A stretch of DNA of 64,000 bases from Flavisolibacter ginsengisoli DSM 18119 (GCF_900129295.1 NZ_FQUU01000013.1:1-64000), one strand, 5' to 3'; counted from the stretch's first letter, positions 35,047 to 45,354 are shown. Notes: generated by a model not told the origin, from the letters alone. Program-made: numbers and translations.

Positions 35047-36696
35047 TTACACCAGCATAGTTACCGGGTTCTCCAGGTATTTTTTAAACGTTTGCAGGAA
35101 GGAAGCACCTACAGCGCCATCCACACTTCTATGGTCACAGCTTAAGGTGATCTTCATTACATTACTTACCCCAAAACCTTCACCTTTACGGACAACGATT
35201 TCTTTAATTCGTCCTACTGCCATGATAGCACTATCAGGCGGATTGATGATAGCGGTAAATTCTTCAATATCCATCATACCTAAATTGGAGATGGTAAATG
35301 TATTTCCTGTGAACTCATTGGGTTGCAGCTTTTTATTCCTTGCCTTTCCCGCCAGTTCTTTACTTTCTGTAGCTATTTGGCTGAGCGTTTTCTGATCAGC
35401 AAAACGCACTACAGGTACGATCAATCCATCTTCTATTGCCACAGCCACACCTATATGAATATGCTGATATTGACGGATAAAATCGCCCATCCAGGAGCTG
35501 TTAACAGCAGGGTGCTTTCTTAAAGCCATTGCTGCTGCTTTCACTACCATATCATTGAATGAAATCTTGACATCACTTACTTCGTTCATCTGTGCCCTGG
35601 CTACCATAGCATTGTCCATGTTGATCTCCATGGTCAGGTAAAAATGCGGAGCGCTGAACTTGCTTTCACCAAGGCGCTTGGCTATCACTTTGCGCATTTG
35701 AGAAACTGTAAGATCTGTATGTCCTTCCTGGCCGGAAACAACCGGTGCACTGGGTTGTACAGCGGGCTGCTGCACGGGAGCCTGCTGAGATGGCTTGTAA
35801 TTATCAATATCTGTTTTGGTAATTCTTCCATTATCACCTGTGCCCTGCACCTGGGAAAGGTCTATTCCTTTTTCACGAGCCAGTTGCTTAGCTAACGGGG
35901 ATGCCTTTATTCTTCCTTCCGGAGTCGTTGATTGGCTTGTTGCTTGTGCAGGCTGAGATGGTTGTTGTGCCGCCGGTTGAGCAGCTGCAGGAGCTGATGA
36001 TGGCTGCTGAGGGGCTTGAGCTTGTGGTTGTACTCCACCTTTTGAAGCAGCAACAATGGAATTGACATCTACTTTTCCTTCATCACCTATAATACATAGC
36101 AGGTCATTAACTGCAATTTTTTCTCCTGGTTGTGCACCCTGGTATAATAGCTTGCCATTCTTGTAGCTTTCCAGCTCCATAGTGGCTTTATCTGTTTCTA
36201 TATCAGCCAGTACATCTCCTTTTTTAACAGGATCTCCCACTTTTTTATGCCATGCAGCAATTACCCCTTCGGTCATTGTATCACTCAGGCGGGGCATCAA
36301 TACTACTTCTTCCATCTTACTCAAATCCATTCCGGTAGCTTTATTTTCCTGTGACTGTGGAGCAGGAGCAGGTTGAGCTTGAGCCTGGGGGGAAGGGCTG
36401 GGTGCTGCCGCCTCTTTTTGCTGTCCTTTTCCTGAAAGCAATCCGGAAATGTCTTCTCCGGCATTTCCAACTATTGCTAAAAGATCATCTACCTGGATCT
36501 TAGCTCCTTTATCCCCACCAATGTGAAGTAGGGTGCCATCCTTATAACTTTCCAGTTCCATGGTGGCTTTATCCGTTTCTATTTCCGCTAGCAGGTCACC
36601 CTTTTTTACAGGGTCACCAATTTTTTTATGCCAGGCTGCAATAACTCCTTCCGTCATCGTATCGCTCAGGCGAGGCATCAATATCACTTCGGCCAT
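35047..36696 (-). CDS. pdhC: Pyruvate dehydrogenase E2 (dihydrolipoamide acetyltransferase)
   Basis: A 549-aa protein with two lipoyl domains (lipoyl lysines K43 and K170, each in IETDKATMELES), Ala/Pro/Gln-rich linkers, an E1/E3-binding domain (about 262-298, ASPLAKQLAREKGIDL) and a C-terminal acyltransferase core with the catalytic segment SCDHRSVDGA. It transfers acetyl groups to CoA in the pyruvate dehydrogenase complex. E1 and E3 genes are not adjacent. The near-identical lipoyl domains indicate internal duplication. Confidence 0.93.
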   Translation of the reverse strand: MAEVILMPRLSDTMTEGVIAAWHKKIGDPVKKGDLLAEIETDKATMELESYKDGTLLHIGGDKGAKIQVDDLLAIVGNAGEDISGLLSGKGQQKEAAAPSPSPQAQAQPAPAPQSQENKATGMDLSKMEEVVLMPRLSDTMTEGVIAAWHKKVGDPVKKGDVLADIETDKATMELESYKNGKLLYQGAQPGEKIAVNDLLCIIGDEGKVDVNSIVAASKGGVQPQAQAPQQPSSAPAAAQPAAQQPSQPAQATSQSTTPEGRIKASPLAKQLAREKGIDLSQVQGTGDNGRITKTDIDNYKPSQQAPVQQPAVQPSAPVVSGQEGHTDLTVSQMRKVIAKRLGESKFSAPHFYLTMEINMDNAMVARAQMNEVSDVKISFNDMVVKAAAMALRKHPAVNSSWMGDFIRQYQHIHIGVAVAIEDGLIVPVVRFADQKTLSQIATESKELAGKARNKKLQPNEFTGNTFTISNLGMMDIEEFTAIINPPDSAIMAVGRIKEIVVRKGEGFGVSNVMKITLSCDHRSVDGAVGASFLQTFKKYLENPVTMLV

Positions 36697-36926
36697 GATT
36701 CTTGTTCTGTTTATTTTGAGAGCCGAAATTAAAGCAAAACAAGGAAATAGAAGGAAATGAAGATATGGCAGGTTGAGAAGCGTAATACATTAAAATGGTG
36801 ATAATTATGAAACGGGTGAAAAAGTGCTATTGGAGTTTTGGTTGCGACCTTAGCTTTATTGGATAATTTCTTATTCTCTTCCACCTCATAGTTTATGAAA
36901 GCCCAATAGCACTTAATGTTAGGAGA

Positions 36927-36960
36927 CAAAGCCCCGATTGTTCATGAACTTCGGGCTTTG
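36927..36960 (-). terminator. Terminator-like hairpin after the haloperoxidase-like gene
   Basis: CAAAGCCC (36927-36934) pairs with GGGCTTTG (36953-36960), 10 bases after the leftward gene's stop. A longer, weaker inverted repeat, GTGCTATTGG at 36824-36833 with CCAATAGCAC at 36903-36912, lies next to it in the same gene-free stretch (36697-36970). Confidence 0.6.
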
Positions 36961-36970
36961 ACGAAGATTA

Positions 36971-38359
36971 TTAATTACCGTCCCCGGATTCTCCAAAACT
37001 GTGATCAAACACATATCGGGCAACATCTTCTCCCATTTTTTCACCCCTGAGGCAGGAGTTTCTAAAATGGAATCCAACATAAATTCTGGAAAGAGAATTG
37101 TCTCTTGCTGCCTGTGACAGTGTAGCATAGTGCCTTGTTACGCCTGGTGTTGTCAAACTGGTTTGATTGATTGAAATTTCATTGCTTTCGAACAACAGTC
37201 TTAAAATTTCAGAAGCGGCTCCTCCAAAAGTTGCGTGTGCCGAGGGATAATCAGGTATAGGAGGTGTGTTGACGTTTAGGGCAGGATTAAGTGGATTTGG
37301 CGACTCTGTATAACTCGGCAGCCAGTTTGCATCTCCAACTGTGTTATCAATACCATCTGATGCACCCAACCGGATGGCTGTCTCTGGCCTCCAGAATAAA
37401 TAATAATACTTTGCTTCAAAGCATCCGCTTATAGCATCCGTCATGGCTGTATGCAGCAAGGCAAAAAGTCGGGCTGTTTTCCATGAATCCATTTTAGTGT
37501 TGGCTATTAAATTCCGGGCAAGCCGGTTCCAGGAGATGGAGGATCTTTCGACCCAAAATCTTCCAATTTCATCCTCATCAGCCGTTCGGGTGTGTCCAAC
37601 CCTTGCCCCTTTAGTTTTTACTTCATTATAATCCGCAAGGTATTCTGGTGAATTAACTGGATAAGGTGCTACTGGCCTGAATAGGGTATTACTTTGAGTA
37701 ACAAAAGGAGCCATTTTTATTCCCCACATACTTAATGCCTTTATTTTAGGCATGCCAGGATTGCTGAAAGGTAGTGTGGACCGATACTCACCAGGAGCCA
37801 CACCATCCGGACCTGGCAATTGCTGGTTGGCAATGGAAAAGTTATCATTTGAGCGGTTTGAAATAATGGCATTGGCAGACTGTTTTCCCAGTTCAATACC
37901 CAGGTCTTTACTTTCTCCTGCAGGTACAGTAGCAAGACTTTCCGTGTACCAATCATCTATAGGGTTTGCACCCTGAATATTCATTTCTTTTATTGTCCAG
38001 TATGCAGCACTCGCTACAGATGCATCCGGGTTAGCACGTTTAGCTCTGACATTATTCAAGGCAAAAGTTTTGAATTTAGGCTTGATTGAATTCAAAGCGT
38101 CATGCACCGCAATTTGAATCATGGAAAAATAGCGTGATTGGGCAGGTGGTGTATTAGGACCATTCAATACAATAGCTGCTTTCTCATTCCAATATAATAC
38201 CATATCATTTTCTGCAAAACCCTGGAAACCTTTTTTGCTGAATGTGGTGGCTGATTGTGAAGATGTTTTATTATTTACATCTTCTTTTTTGCAGGATAAA
38301 ATGAATACGGCGATTAATAATGCCATACTCCCAAACTGAAAGAGTTTATTTCTTTGCAT
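36971..38359 (-). CDS. Vanadium-dependent haloperoxidase-like (PAP2 fold) protein
   Basis: A 462-aa exported protein (lipobox-like ILSC near residue 23). The C-terminal half carries the vanadate/phosphate-binding motifs of the vanadium haloperoxidase and acid phosphatase superfamily: LFWRPETAIRLG, DYPSAHATFGG and SRIYVGFHF. Such proteins oxidise halides or hydrolyse phosphate; which activity applies cannot be decided here. Neighbouring AraC and SnoaL-like genes are separate units. Confidence 0.8.
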   Translation of the reverse strand: MQRNKLFQFGSMALLIAVFILSCKKEDVNNKTSSQSATTFSKKGFQGFAENDMVLYWNEKAAIVLNGPNTPPAQSRYFSMIQIAVHDALNSIKPKFKTFALNNVRAKRANPDASVASAAYWTIKEMNIQGANPIDDWYTESLATVPAGESKDLGIELGKQSANAIISNRSNDNFSIANQQLPGPDGVAPGEYRSTLPFSNPGMPKIKALSMWGIKMAPFVTQSNTLFRPVAPYPVNSPEYLADYNEVKTKGARVGHTRTADEDEIGRFWVERSSISWNRLARNLIANTKMDSWKTARLFALLHTAMTDAISGCFEAKYYYLFWRPETAIRLGASDGIDNTVGDANWLPSYTESPNPLNPALNVNTPPIPDYPSAHATFGGAASEILRLLFESNEISINQTSLTTPGVTRHYATLSQAARDNSLSRIYVGFHFRNSCLRGEKMGEDVARYVFDHSFGESGDGN

Positions 38360-38455
38360 TGCAGTAAGTTTATTAATTAAAGGATATGGTGAAATTGAAA
38401 AATCAATTTCTTGTCAGGTGGTAGAAAAACGACATTCTTTTCAGGAGGGTAATTA

Positions 38456-39283
38456 TTATTTGGTCAAACCAAGAATACGGCCGGGTGCATGACTTTCTTC
38501 TGCAAAAAAATGGTTGGGATTAGCATTTGCAAATTCCTTGTATTCTTTTACAAGGTGTTGATAATCTGTATAGCCGCAGGCCATAGCTATTTGAAACCAG
38601 TTAAGTTTTGGATTTTTTAAATGCAGCCAGTACGATCGGTTGAATCGTGAAATCCGAACAAATGTTTTTGGGCTTATCCCAATGCGTTCATTAAGTTTCC
38701 GTTCCAGTTGCCGCGGGGAGAGGTAAGCTTTTTGGGCCAACCAATCTATAGTGTGTTCGTGCTCCTTTACCGTAAGCAGAAGCATACGGTCCACAGCTAG
38801 CAATTCTTTTTTTGAATGTTGCACTAGTTGACTAACAAATTCTTCTACAATCTGAATCATTTCAGAATAGGAATCTGTACTGCTTAACCGGTCATTTACT
38901 CTTTTTATTTCAGGCGGGAAAACGGTTTCCGCATCCAGGTCTTTATCGGTGAATTCTGTGAATGGTATGCCTGTAAGACGATGTAAAGCCCCAGGTTTAA
39001 AGTCAACAAAAATGATCAAGACCTCTGGATAGCTGACATAACGATCCACCCTTGATGTAAACTGTCCTGAAATAACGGATCGCCATTTTTTTAATTCCAG
39101 GTTATCTTTTAAATACCTGGCTGTTTCAGATCCCCTCACATAAAAGGTCAAACATTGTTCTGGCCTGGGTGGGAAGGGCTTAGCAGGTGGAATTATTCCG
39201 TTTTGAAAAACGAAATGGCGTAACCGGAATTGATAAATAAATTCTCTCAATGCTTCTGAAGGCAGAAAATCTCTTGAGATCAT
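38456..39283 (-). CDS. AraC-family transcriptional regulator
   Basis: A 275-aa regulator. The N-terminal part (about 1-160) is a sensory domain of the kind found in Bacteroidota AraC proteins; the C-terminal HTH pair has AQKAYLSPRQLERKLNERIG and AMACGYTDYQHLVKEYKEF, characteristic of AraC. It lies close to the SnoaL-like gene, in the same direction, and may control it or the haloperoxidase-like gene. Confidence 0.88.
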   Translation of the reverse strand: MISRDFLPSEALREFIYQFRLRHFVFQNGIIPPAKPFPPRPEQCLTFYVRGSETARYLKDNLELKKWRSVISGQFTSRVDRYVSYPEVLIIFVDFKPGALHRLTGIPFTEFTDKDLDAETVFPPEIKRVNDRLSSTDSYSEMIQIVEEFVSQLVQHSKKELLAVDRMLLLTVKEHEHTIDWLAQKAYLSPRQLERKLNERIGISPKTFVRISRFNRSYWLHLKNPKLNWFQIAMACGYTDYQHLVKEYKEFANANPNHFFAEESHAPGRILGLTK

Positions 39284-39317
39284 AATTTAAGCCGGTATTA
39301 ATTAATTGTATGAATGC

Positions 39318-39764
39318 TTAACAATTCTGGCTTTTGGATCCTGGCAAATCCATATTGTGCATTACTGTTATCAACCAGTTGCCATGATGCTCCGTCATGA
39401 TCAAGTTTAAAAGCCCATTCCTCGGTGGACGGTCGTTTCCTTCAGGAGTTCTTAATCTTTCAAGTGTCCACCAGGCATCAACTGCTGCCACATCTTGCTT
39501 TATAAAACGGATCTTGCTTTTGGTAATTGTTAGGATAGAATGCGCCCAAATAGTTTTAAAATGAGGATCGTGTTTTTCTTCAATAGCAGAACGGCCCTTG
39601 AAATAATCACCCATTACATTGGTGCAATCTGCATCTTCAGCAAAGACTTTCGAAAAGTTTTTAGCATTATGCGCATTCCAACCTTCTACAAAACCATTCA
39701 AGACATTCCGAATACCTGCTTCGGAAGTAATTGCAACAAGGTTGTTTACTGGGTTGAGTGACAT
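39318..39764 (-). CDS. SnoaL-like/SgcJ-EcaC family protein
   Basis: A 148-aa protein with a cystatin-like alpha+beta fold of the NTF2/SnoaL superfamily (FVEGWNAHNAKNFSKVFAEDADCTNVMG). Members are small oxidoreductase-like or ligand-binding proteins of varied function. No catalytic role can be fixed. It precedes the AraC regulator gene by 34 bp in the same direction. Confidence 0.8.
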   Translation of the reverse strand: MSLNPVNNLVAITSEAGIRNVLNGFVEGWNAHNAKNFSKVFAEDADCTNVMGDYFKGRSAIEEKHDPHFKTIWAHSILTITKSKIRFIKQDVAAVDAWWTLERLRTPEGNDRPPRNGLLNLIMTEHHGNWLITVMHNMDLPGSKSQNC

Positions 39765-39934
39765 ATTTCTTGTTTACATTAAAATAATGAATTATTGCCA
39801 TATAAAAAAGCATATGGAAACATGTAGAAGAATAGTAGCCGCTAATCATTTGGTAATGCTATTATAACACTGTAAACAGGCGTGCATGCCTTACCTTGAT
39901 AATGCTGATAAATAAGAGTGGAATAGAAGGCAGA

Positions 39935-42900
39935 TTATATTATTTCAACCTCTTTTACATTACCTGTTCTTTTCAATACACCCCAACTTTGTAATTCACC
40001 TTTTACTGCCCGCCTTAGTGACTTAAACAATACCCACCACATTAACCACCTGTAGATAAGTCTTTGGGGAAACAACCAGATCAGCCTCGATAACCTTTCT
40101 TTTTCCATTCTGAAAGCAATGACAGCAATTCCCGCGTCAAAAAGCATAAAGGCAAAGTAGTAGGGTATGATCTTTCCTGCATTCCCGGAAATTAATCCTA
40201 CTACCATGAATAGGTCGGCAAATGGGATGAAGGCAGGGATGATATATTGAAATAAAAGGATATTCGGCATGGCAAGGCAACCTAACCATTTATAATTTGT
40301 ATTGAATAACACATCTTTATGTTTCCAGAATGTTTGAAGCACGCCAAAACTCCATCTTAAACGCTGCTTTAAAAATTGCTTTGTTTTTTCCGGTGCTTCT
40401 GTTAAGGCTATGGCATTATTCTCGTTCTTGATAACATAGCCAGCACGTAGAATGCGTATGGTTAGATCACAATCTTCAGCTAATGTGTCAGTGGTAAAGC
40501 CCCCTGCTGCTTCAATGGCCTTTTTTCTAAAAGCTCCAATAGCACCAGGAACAACCGTTATGGCATTGAGGTAGGCAAAGGCTCTCCGGTCAAAGTTTTG
40601 GCTGCTGATATATTCTATGGCCTGCCATTTGGTTAATAAGTTCAATTCATTGCCAACTTTCACATTACCTGCAACTGCTCCAATTGTTTCCAAATCCTGG
40701 TTATCCCTGGAAAGCAGGAAATGCTTCATCAGGTGGGAAATGGCATCTGTTTTAAGTTTTGTATCAGCATCAATACAAACAACAAAATCTGCCTTTGAAA
40801 TTCCTATTCCATAATTGAGTGCTGAGGCCTTTCCTCCATTGGGTTTCGTAAAAGCCTTTATTCTCCCGTGTCCCTTAAAGACATCTATAACCCTGGCATA
40901 GGTATCGTCAGTGCTGCCATCATCAACGAAAATGATTTCATAATTGGGATAGTCCGCTTTCAAGAGATTTTGAAGAGAACTAACAATATTTACTTCTTCA
41001 TTGTAAGCAGGTACTATAACAGATACAAGCGGAGGATTTTCCAAAACAAAAGGTATTGCAGCCAGGTTACTCTTTTCCAGCTTTCTTTCCTTAAGTGCCA
41101 GGAATGCCATCAATACTGTCCTGGCAATGGATAATAAAATAAATGTTATGAATAAAGCAAATAACACTGTTCCTATCCAATACGTTACTTCCAGGAAAAC
41201 ATAATTGGCTTCCAGCAAATAATACCCACTGCCCTTTGGCACAGGCGGCATTAATTCTTCCTTTTTCTTTCCCAGCAAGTCTGCAATGGTGGTAAATGTG
41301 TAACCTCTTTCCTTAAAATAGTCAATGATCTTTGGCAAGGCTTCCAGGGTTGCTTCCCTGGTTTCTCCACCGGCGTCATGTAAAAGAATGATATTTCCAC
41401 CGGTAGTTTTATCATCCATTTCCAGTTCTTTCTTCCTTTTGATTGTCCTTTGAAATATACTATCCGCATTGATACCTGGTTCCCAATCAAGGGGATCAAT
41501 AGATTCACCTACGTCCAGGTAATTCTTGGTCCTTGCTATGGCAACAGGTATCAATTCATCCAGTTTTTCCGGGGTAAAGTCCGCATTGTAAGGAGCCCTG
41601 AATAATACGGTGGAGTGGCCGGTAACACATTCTATCAGCAGACGGGTAGATTCCATTTCTATAACGGCACGGCGGTGACTCACCTCTGCGATATTGGGAT
41701 GAGTGAAAGTATGATCACCTAATTCATGGCCTTCCCTGTATATTCTTTTTAGAAGGGGAATGTTATTTTCTCCGTTCATGCCAACAATAAAAAACGAAGC
41801 GGGTACATGTTTTTCTGATAGCACGTCAAGTATCTTAGGCGTCCAGGTCGGGTCAGGACCGTCATCGAATGTTAATACAAGTTTTTTCTTGTTGCGTATA
41901 GTATCTTTTCCATTCCAGCCGAATTTCTTAGCCATAAAAGAACTGGGAAGATTGTCATAATTCTCTTCTGAGATAAGAAGTTCTGTAGAATCTATAGTTG
42001 TTTGTATACTTCCCTTTTTAGGCATGGCTAATACATCCAGCACTTCACCAAAGCCTGAGTAGGTAACATTGTCCTTCGATTGGATCTGGGAGAACACATC
42101 AAAATCAAAATGCTTTATAGAATCCTGTGAAAGGTTCTTATTATAAAAGTTCCAGATTCTATCATCTTCTGAACCTAATCTCCATAGCGCTACTCCTGCC
42201 AACTCACTTTCAGTGGCAAAACGCATGGCATTAAATGTAGTGGCCGCATCTGTAAAATAAGCCTGGTGAAGAATGTTTTCATCATCATAATAAGAGAAAC
42301 TTAAATTATAGGTGTCGTTGTCAAAAATTATTTTAGCCTGTGCTTCCTTAGCCGCACTTAACGCATCCTGGTAAGTCAATACAGCAACATCTGCGGGATC
42401 CGTTTCTTCTTTTTCCACAGGCCAGTCATAACCATAAGCTGCAAGCCCTAAAACAACTTTATGAGACGGTATTTTTTTTAAAGCCTGGTCCATGGCGGCC
42501 TCTATCCATTTTTGTTCAGCAATTGGCCCGGGTTTGGTGCCGGAAGAATTCTCATCATAAGCCATTACAAACAAAAAATCATTGTACCTGGAAAGCGCCT
42601 CATAATTATAATCTTCATTGAATGGAATAACATCCTGCGTTACAAGTAATTTCCTGGCATGAAGCTTTTCATATAATTCTTTCTGAAAAGCAACAAAGGC
42701 TTCATCAGATGTTTCTTTCAACTCTTCCAGGTCGACATTGACACCTGCAAATTTGTTTTTCTGCAGTATATTAATAAGATCATTGATCAGCTTTTCTCTC
42801 TTGGCCTTGTTGTTTATGATCCTGTGAACAGCTTCCCCATGAAAATTTTTATCCTTATCATAGAAGTTAGATAGCATGGGCATAATGTTCACTCCTGCAT

Positions 42901-43399
42901 TCTTCATGACTGCCAGCCCTGCCGGGTCAATGGTGGAATATACAGTATCTGCTTTTGGATTGATAAATAACCATTCAGGAATGACCAGGTTTAATTTGTG
43001 AATATTGCGTTCAAGGGATATCAGCGATTGTTTATTCCAGGTTACATAAAATGCAGATCGAATACCACAGGGCATGTTATTGTTAATGATATTCCTGTAA
43101 CCAGGCGCAGTTTTCATTTTATAAGGAGCTTTATTAGTCAGGTCCTTTTGATTGATGTATTGCCGGTATCCCTTATATTTCTTTGCAAGTTGACTGTTCC
43201 TGGATAGAAAATTTTGCTGTGTAGATAGCACCTGTTTATAAGATGCAAGCTGGGGAAGCGTAGGTAACTTTTCAGTAATAAACCAAAAAATAATAGCAAG
43301 AATAGCTACTCCAATAAAAAGAAAAAATACCCTGCTGCTCCATTTGAAGCGCGTCCAGCGAGTGGACGTAACGGTTTGAAAAATCTGCCGATCCTGCAT
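39935..43399 (-). CDS. Trifunctional GH18 - polysaccharide deacetylase - GT2 membrane protein
   Basis: A 1154-aa protein: N-terminal membrane helix (about 22-42), GH18-type glycosidase domain (about 105-420, with the catalytic motif GVNVDLEEL near 221), NodB-type polysaccharide deacetylase (about 505-700, TFDDGPDPTW and GDHTFTHPN), a membrane helix, a processive GT2 glycosyltransferase (about 785-1050, VSVIVPAYNEE, DADT, EDCDLTIR and QRLRW) and C-terminal helices. Synthesis, deacetylation and trimming of an N-acetylglucosamine-type exopolysaccharide in one chain is the natural reading, as with PgaB and PgaC combined. The polymer is not known. Confidence 0.88.
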   Translation of the reverse strand: MQDRQIFQTVTSTRWTRFKWSSRVFFLFIGVAILAIIFWFITEKLPTLPQLASYKQVLSTQQNFLSRNSQLAKKYKGYRQYINQKDLTNKAPYKMKTAPGYRNIINNNMPCGIRSAFYVTWNKQSLISLERNIHKLNLVIPEWLFINPKADTVYSTIDPAGLAVMKNAGVNIMPMLSNFYDKDKNFHGEAVHRIINNKAKREKLINDLINILQKNKFAGVNVDLEELKETSDEAFVAFQKELYEKLHARKLLVTQDVIPFNEDYNYEALSRYNDFLFVMAYDENSSGTKPGPIAEQKWIEAAMDQALKKIPSHKVVLGLAAYGYDWPVEKEETDPADVAVLTYQDALSAAKEAQAKIIFDNDTYNLSFSYYDDENILHQAYFTDAATTFNAMRFATESELAGVALWRLGSEDDRIWNFYNKNLSQDSIKHFDFDVFSQIQSKDNVTYSGFGEVLDVLAMPKKGSIQTTIDSTELLISEENYDNLPSSFMAKKFGWNGKDTIRNKKKLVLTFDDGPDPTWTPKILDVLSEKHVPASFFIVGMNGENNIPLLKRIYREGHELGDHTFTHPNIAEVSHRRAVIEMESTRLLIECVTGHSTVLFRAPYNADFTPEKLDELIPVAIARTKNYLDVGESIDPLDWEPGINADSIFQRTIKRKKELEMDDKTTGGNIILLHDAGGETREATLEALPKIIDYFKERGYTFTTIADLLGKKKEELMPPVPKGSGYYLLEANYVFLEVTYWIGTVLFALFITFILLSIARTVLMAFLALKERKLEKSNLAAIPFVLENPPLVSVIVPAYNEEVNIVSSLQNLLKADYPNYEIIFVDDGSTDDTYARVIDVFKGHGRIKAFTKPNGGKASALNYGIGISKADFVVCIDADTKLKTDAISHLMKHFLLSRDNQDLETIGAVAGNVKVGNELNLLTKWQAIEYISSQNFDRRAFAYLNAITVVPGAIGAFRKKAIEAAGGFTTDTLAEDCDLTIRILRAGYVIKNENNAIALTEAPEKTKQFLKQRLRWSFGVLQTFWKHKDVLFNTNYKWLGCLAMPNILLFQYIIPAFIPFADLFMVVGLISGNAGKIIPYYFAFMLFDAGIAVIAFRMEKERLSRLIWLFPQRLIYRWLMWWVLFKSLRRAVKGELQSWGVLKRTGNVKEVEII

Positions 43400-43524
43400 A
43401 AATTCTCCTGTCTGGAAGCAAAGTTGACAACTGAATTCGTTATAAGAAAGGCAAATTCGGTGAAGAGCGTGTTAAATAAGCTATAATGGAAACTATAAGA
43501 AAAACAGCTATTTTATATACATTA

Positions 43525-45354
43525 CTAATAATCAAGTTCCAACCTGAGTCGTTCTCTTAACTCTTTAACCAGGGGAAACTGTTCAATGATTTTTTGATAT
43601 TGTTCCTTCGAGCTTAATGGCCTGTCTGTATCTATATGTTCTATTACACCTTCCTGTAAAACAATTATAAATTGTAATTGCCTGTTTTGTAATGCTGCCT
43701 GAAGGAATTCACAAGCCTTATTTCTTTCCAGTTCAAGAAATTTCTGGTTGATATTGTTGGTAACAATAGCCTCAAAGCTGTTATTATCTTTGATGTTCAA
43801 CCTGGCTGTTTCGAAGCTCTGCCATGCCGGATTCTTCGAAGCCTTCAAATTTATTATGAATTGATCCCAGGCCTCTTTGAGAGAGTTATCATCCAAAGGT
43901 TTGTCAGCAATTACATCCACGCCACTCCCATTACCTATTTTTTGACGCAATGCATTCAGCGAGGAAATCTTTTTTCCATTAACTGGTGTGGGAGCCGGGG
44001 ATTTGGTTTCAACTGCAGTTACTGGTGGTGGCGGCGGCTTATAAACCTCTTTTTTCTCTTCTACCATGGGGGTAGGCAACGGAGTAGGAGTTTCAATAAT
44101 AAGTTTGGCCTCTGTCTTTTTATCCTTCGCGTTCGTGGTCTTAGTTATATTCTGGGCTATACCTTGAGCAAGCGGAGTGATATTCCTGAAAGCAATTGAT
44201 TTAGGTCCATCAACTACTTTTTTTTTATCAAGTGTGCCGCCATTGCTGGTAAGTTCAATAGCCTGGTGCAGGTAACAAAGTTTGATCAATGCAAGCTCCA
44301 CATGCAATCTTTTATTCCTGGCAGACCGAAAGCTGATCTCGGCTTCATTCAGGATATTAAGGGCACTGACTAAGTAACCTGCTTCGGTTCTTTTAGCTGT
44401 TTCGGCATAACGTTGTCTGAAACTCTCTACCACTTCCAGTAGTCCGGCCACCCTCTCATCTTTACAGATAAGCAGGTTGCGGATAAATTCTGCAAACCCG
44501 TTCAGCACCATATCCCCTTCAAAACCTTTTTTATCAATGTCATCATATAATAACATGGCGCCAGCAAGGTCCTGGTTCAGCATACACTCCACCAGTTTAA
44601 AATAATAATCGGCATCCAGGATATTAAGATGTTCAATAGTATTCTCGTAGGTCACTTCACCATTGGTAAAGCTTACTATTTTATCAAGGATACTTAACGC
44701 ATCCCTCATGCAACCTTCACTCTTTTGAGAAATTAGTTGCAAGGCTGTTTCTTCAACCTTTATATGTTCTTTGTTGGCAATCCCTTCCAGGTGGTCAACA
44801 GTATCCTGCAAGGTTATTCGTTTAAAATCAAAGATCTGGCAACGGCTTAAAATGGTTGGCAGTATCTTATGCTTTTCAGTGGTAGCTAAGATAAAAATAG
44901 CATAGGGGGGAGGTTCTTCCAGCGTTTTTAAAAAAGCATTGAAAGCAGCGGAGGAAAGCATGTGTACCTCGTCTATTATGTACACTTTGTATTTGCCAGC
45001 CTGTGGTGCAAAACGTACCTGCTCTACCAGGCTCCTGATGTCCTCAACAGAGTTGTTGCTGGCAGCATCCAACTCGTGAATGTTCATGGAGGTGCCCTCA
45101 TTGAAAGAGCGGCAGGAGTGGCATTCATTGCACGCCTCTCCATCTTTACTGGGATTTTCACAGTTGATCGTCTTCGCCAGTATACGTGCGCAGGTGGTTT
45201 TACCTACACCTCTTGGCCCGCAAAACAAAAACGCATGGGCCAAATGCCCGGATTTAATAGCATTCTTTAATGTGGTGGTGATGTGGTCCTGGCCTACCAC
45301 GGTATCAAACGTCTGGGGACGGTATTTCCTGGCTGAAACAATGAATTTTTCCAT
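43525..45354 (-). CDS. dnaX: DNA polymerase III subunit tau/gamma
   Basis: A 609-aa clamp-loader subunit with Walker A GPRGVGKTTCAR, a zinc module (CENPSKDGEACNECHSC), DEVHMLS and sensor SRCQIFDF, then domain III, a Pro-rich linker and a C-terminal tau region. At codons 377-379 there is a run of nine A (44226-44218 on the minus strand) where both alternative frames meet a stop at once; slippage there would produce a gamma form of about 380 aa carrying domains I-III. See the separate entry. Confidence 0.93.
   Translation of the reverse strand: MEKFIVSARKYRPQTFDTVVGQDHITTTLKNAIKSGHLAHAFLFCGPRGVGKTTCARILAKTINCENPSKDGEACNECHSCRSFNEGTSMNIHELDAASNNSVEDIRSLVEQVRFAPQAGKYKVYIIDEVHMLSSAAFNAFLKTLEEPPPYAIFILATTEKHKILPTILSRCQIFDFKRITLQDTVDHLEGIANKEHIKVEETALQLISQKSEGCMRDALSILDKIVSFTNGEVTYENTIEHLNILDADYYFKLVECMLNQDLAGAMLLYDDIDKKGFEGDMVLNGFAEFIRNLLICKDERVAGLLEVVESFRQRYAETAKRTEAGYLVSALNILNEAEISFRSARNKRLHVELALIKLCYLHQAIELTSNGGTLDKKKVVDGPKSIAFRNITPLAQGIAQNITKTTNAKDKKTEAKLIIETPTPLPTPMVEEKKEVYKPPPPPVTAVETKSPAPTPVNGKKISSLNALRQKIGNGSGVDVIADKPLDDNSLKEAWDQFIINLKASKNPAWQSFETARLNIKDNNSFEAIVTNNINQKFLELERNKACEFLQAALQNRQLQFIIVLQEGVIEHIDTDRPLSSKEQYQKIIEQFPLVKELRERLRLELDY
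44218..44226 (-). other. A9 slippery run in dnaX with immediate out-of-frame stops
   Basis: Read on the minus strand the sequence is GAT, nine A, then GTAGTTGA. In frame it reads Lys-Lys-Lys-Val-Val-Asp. With one A gained (or a -1 shift) it becomes AAA AAA AAA AGT AGT TGA; with one A lost (or +1) it becomes AAA AAA AAG TAG. Both outcomes stop within three codons after about 379-381 residues, which fits production of gamma by transcriptional or ribosomal slippage, known for dnaX in other bacteria. Confidence 0.65.
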
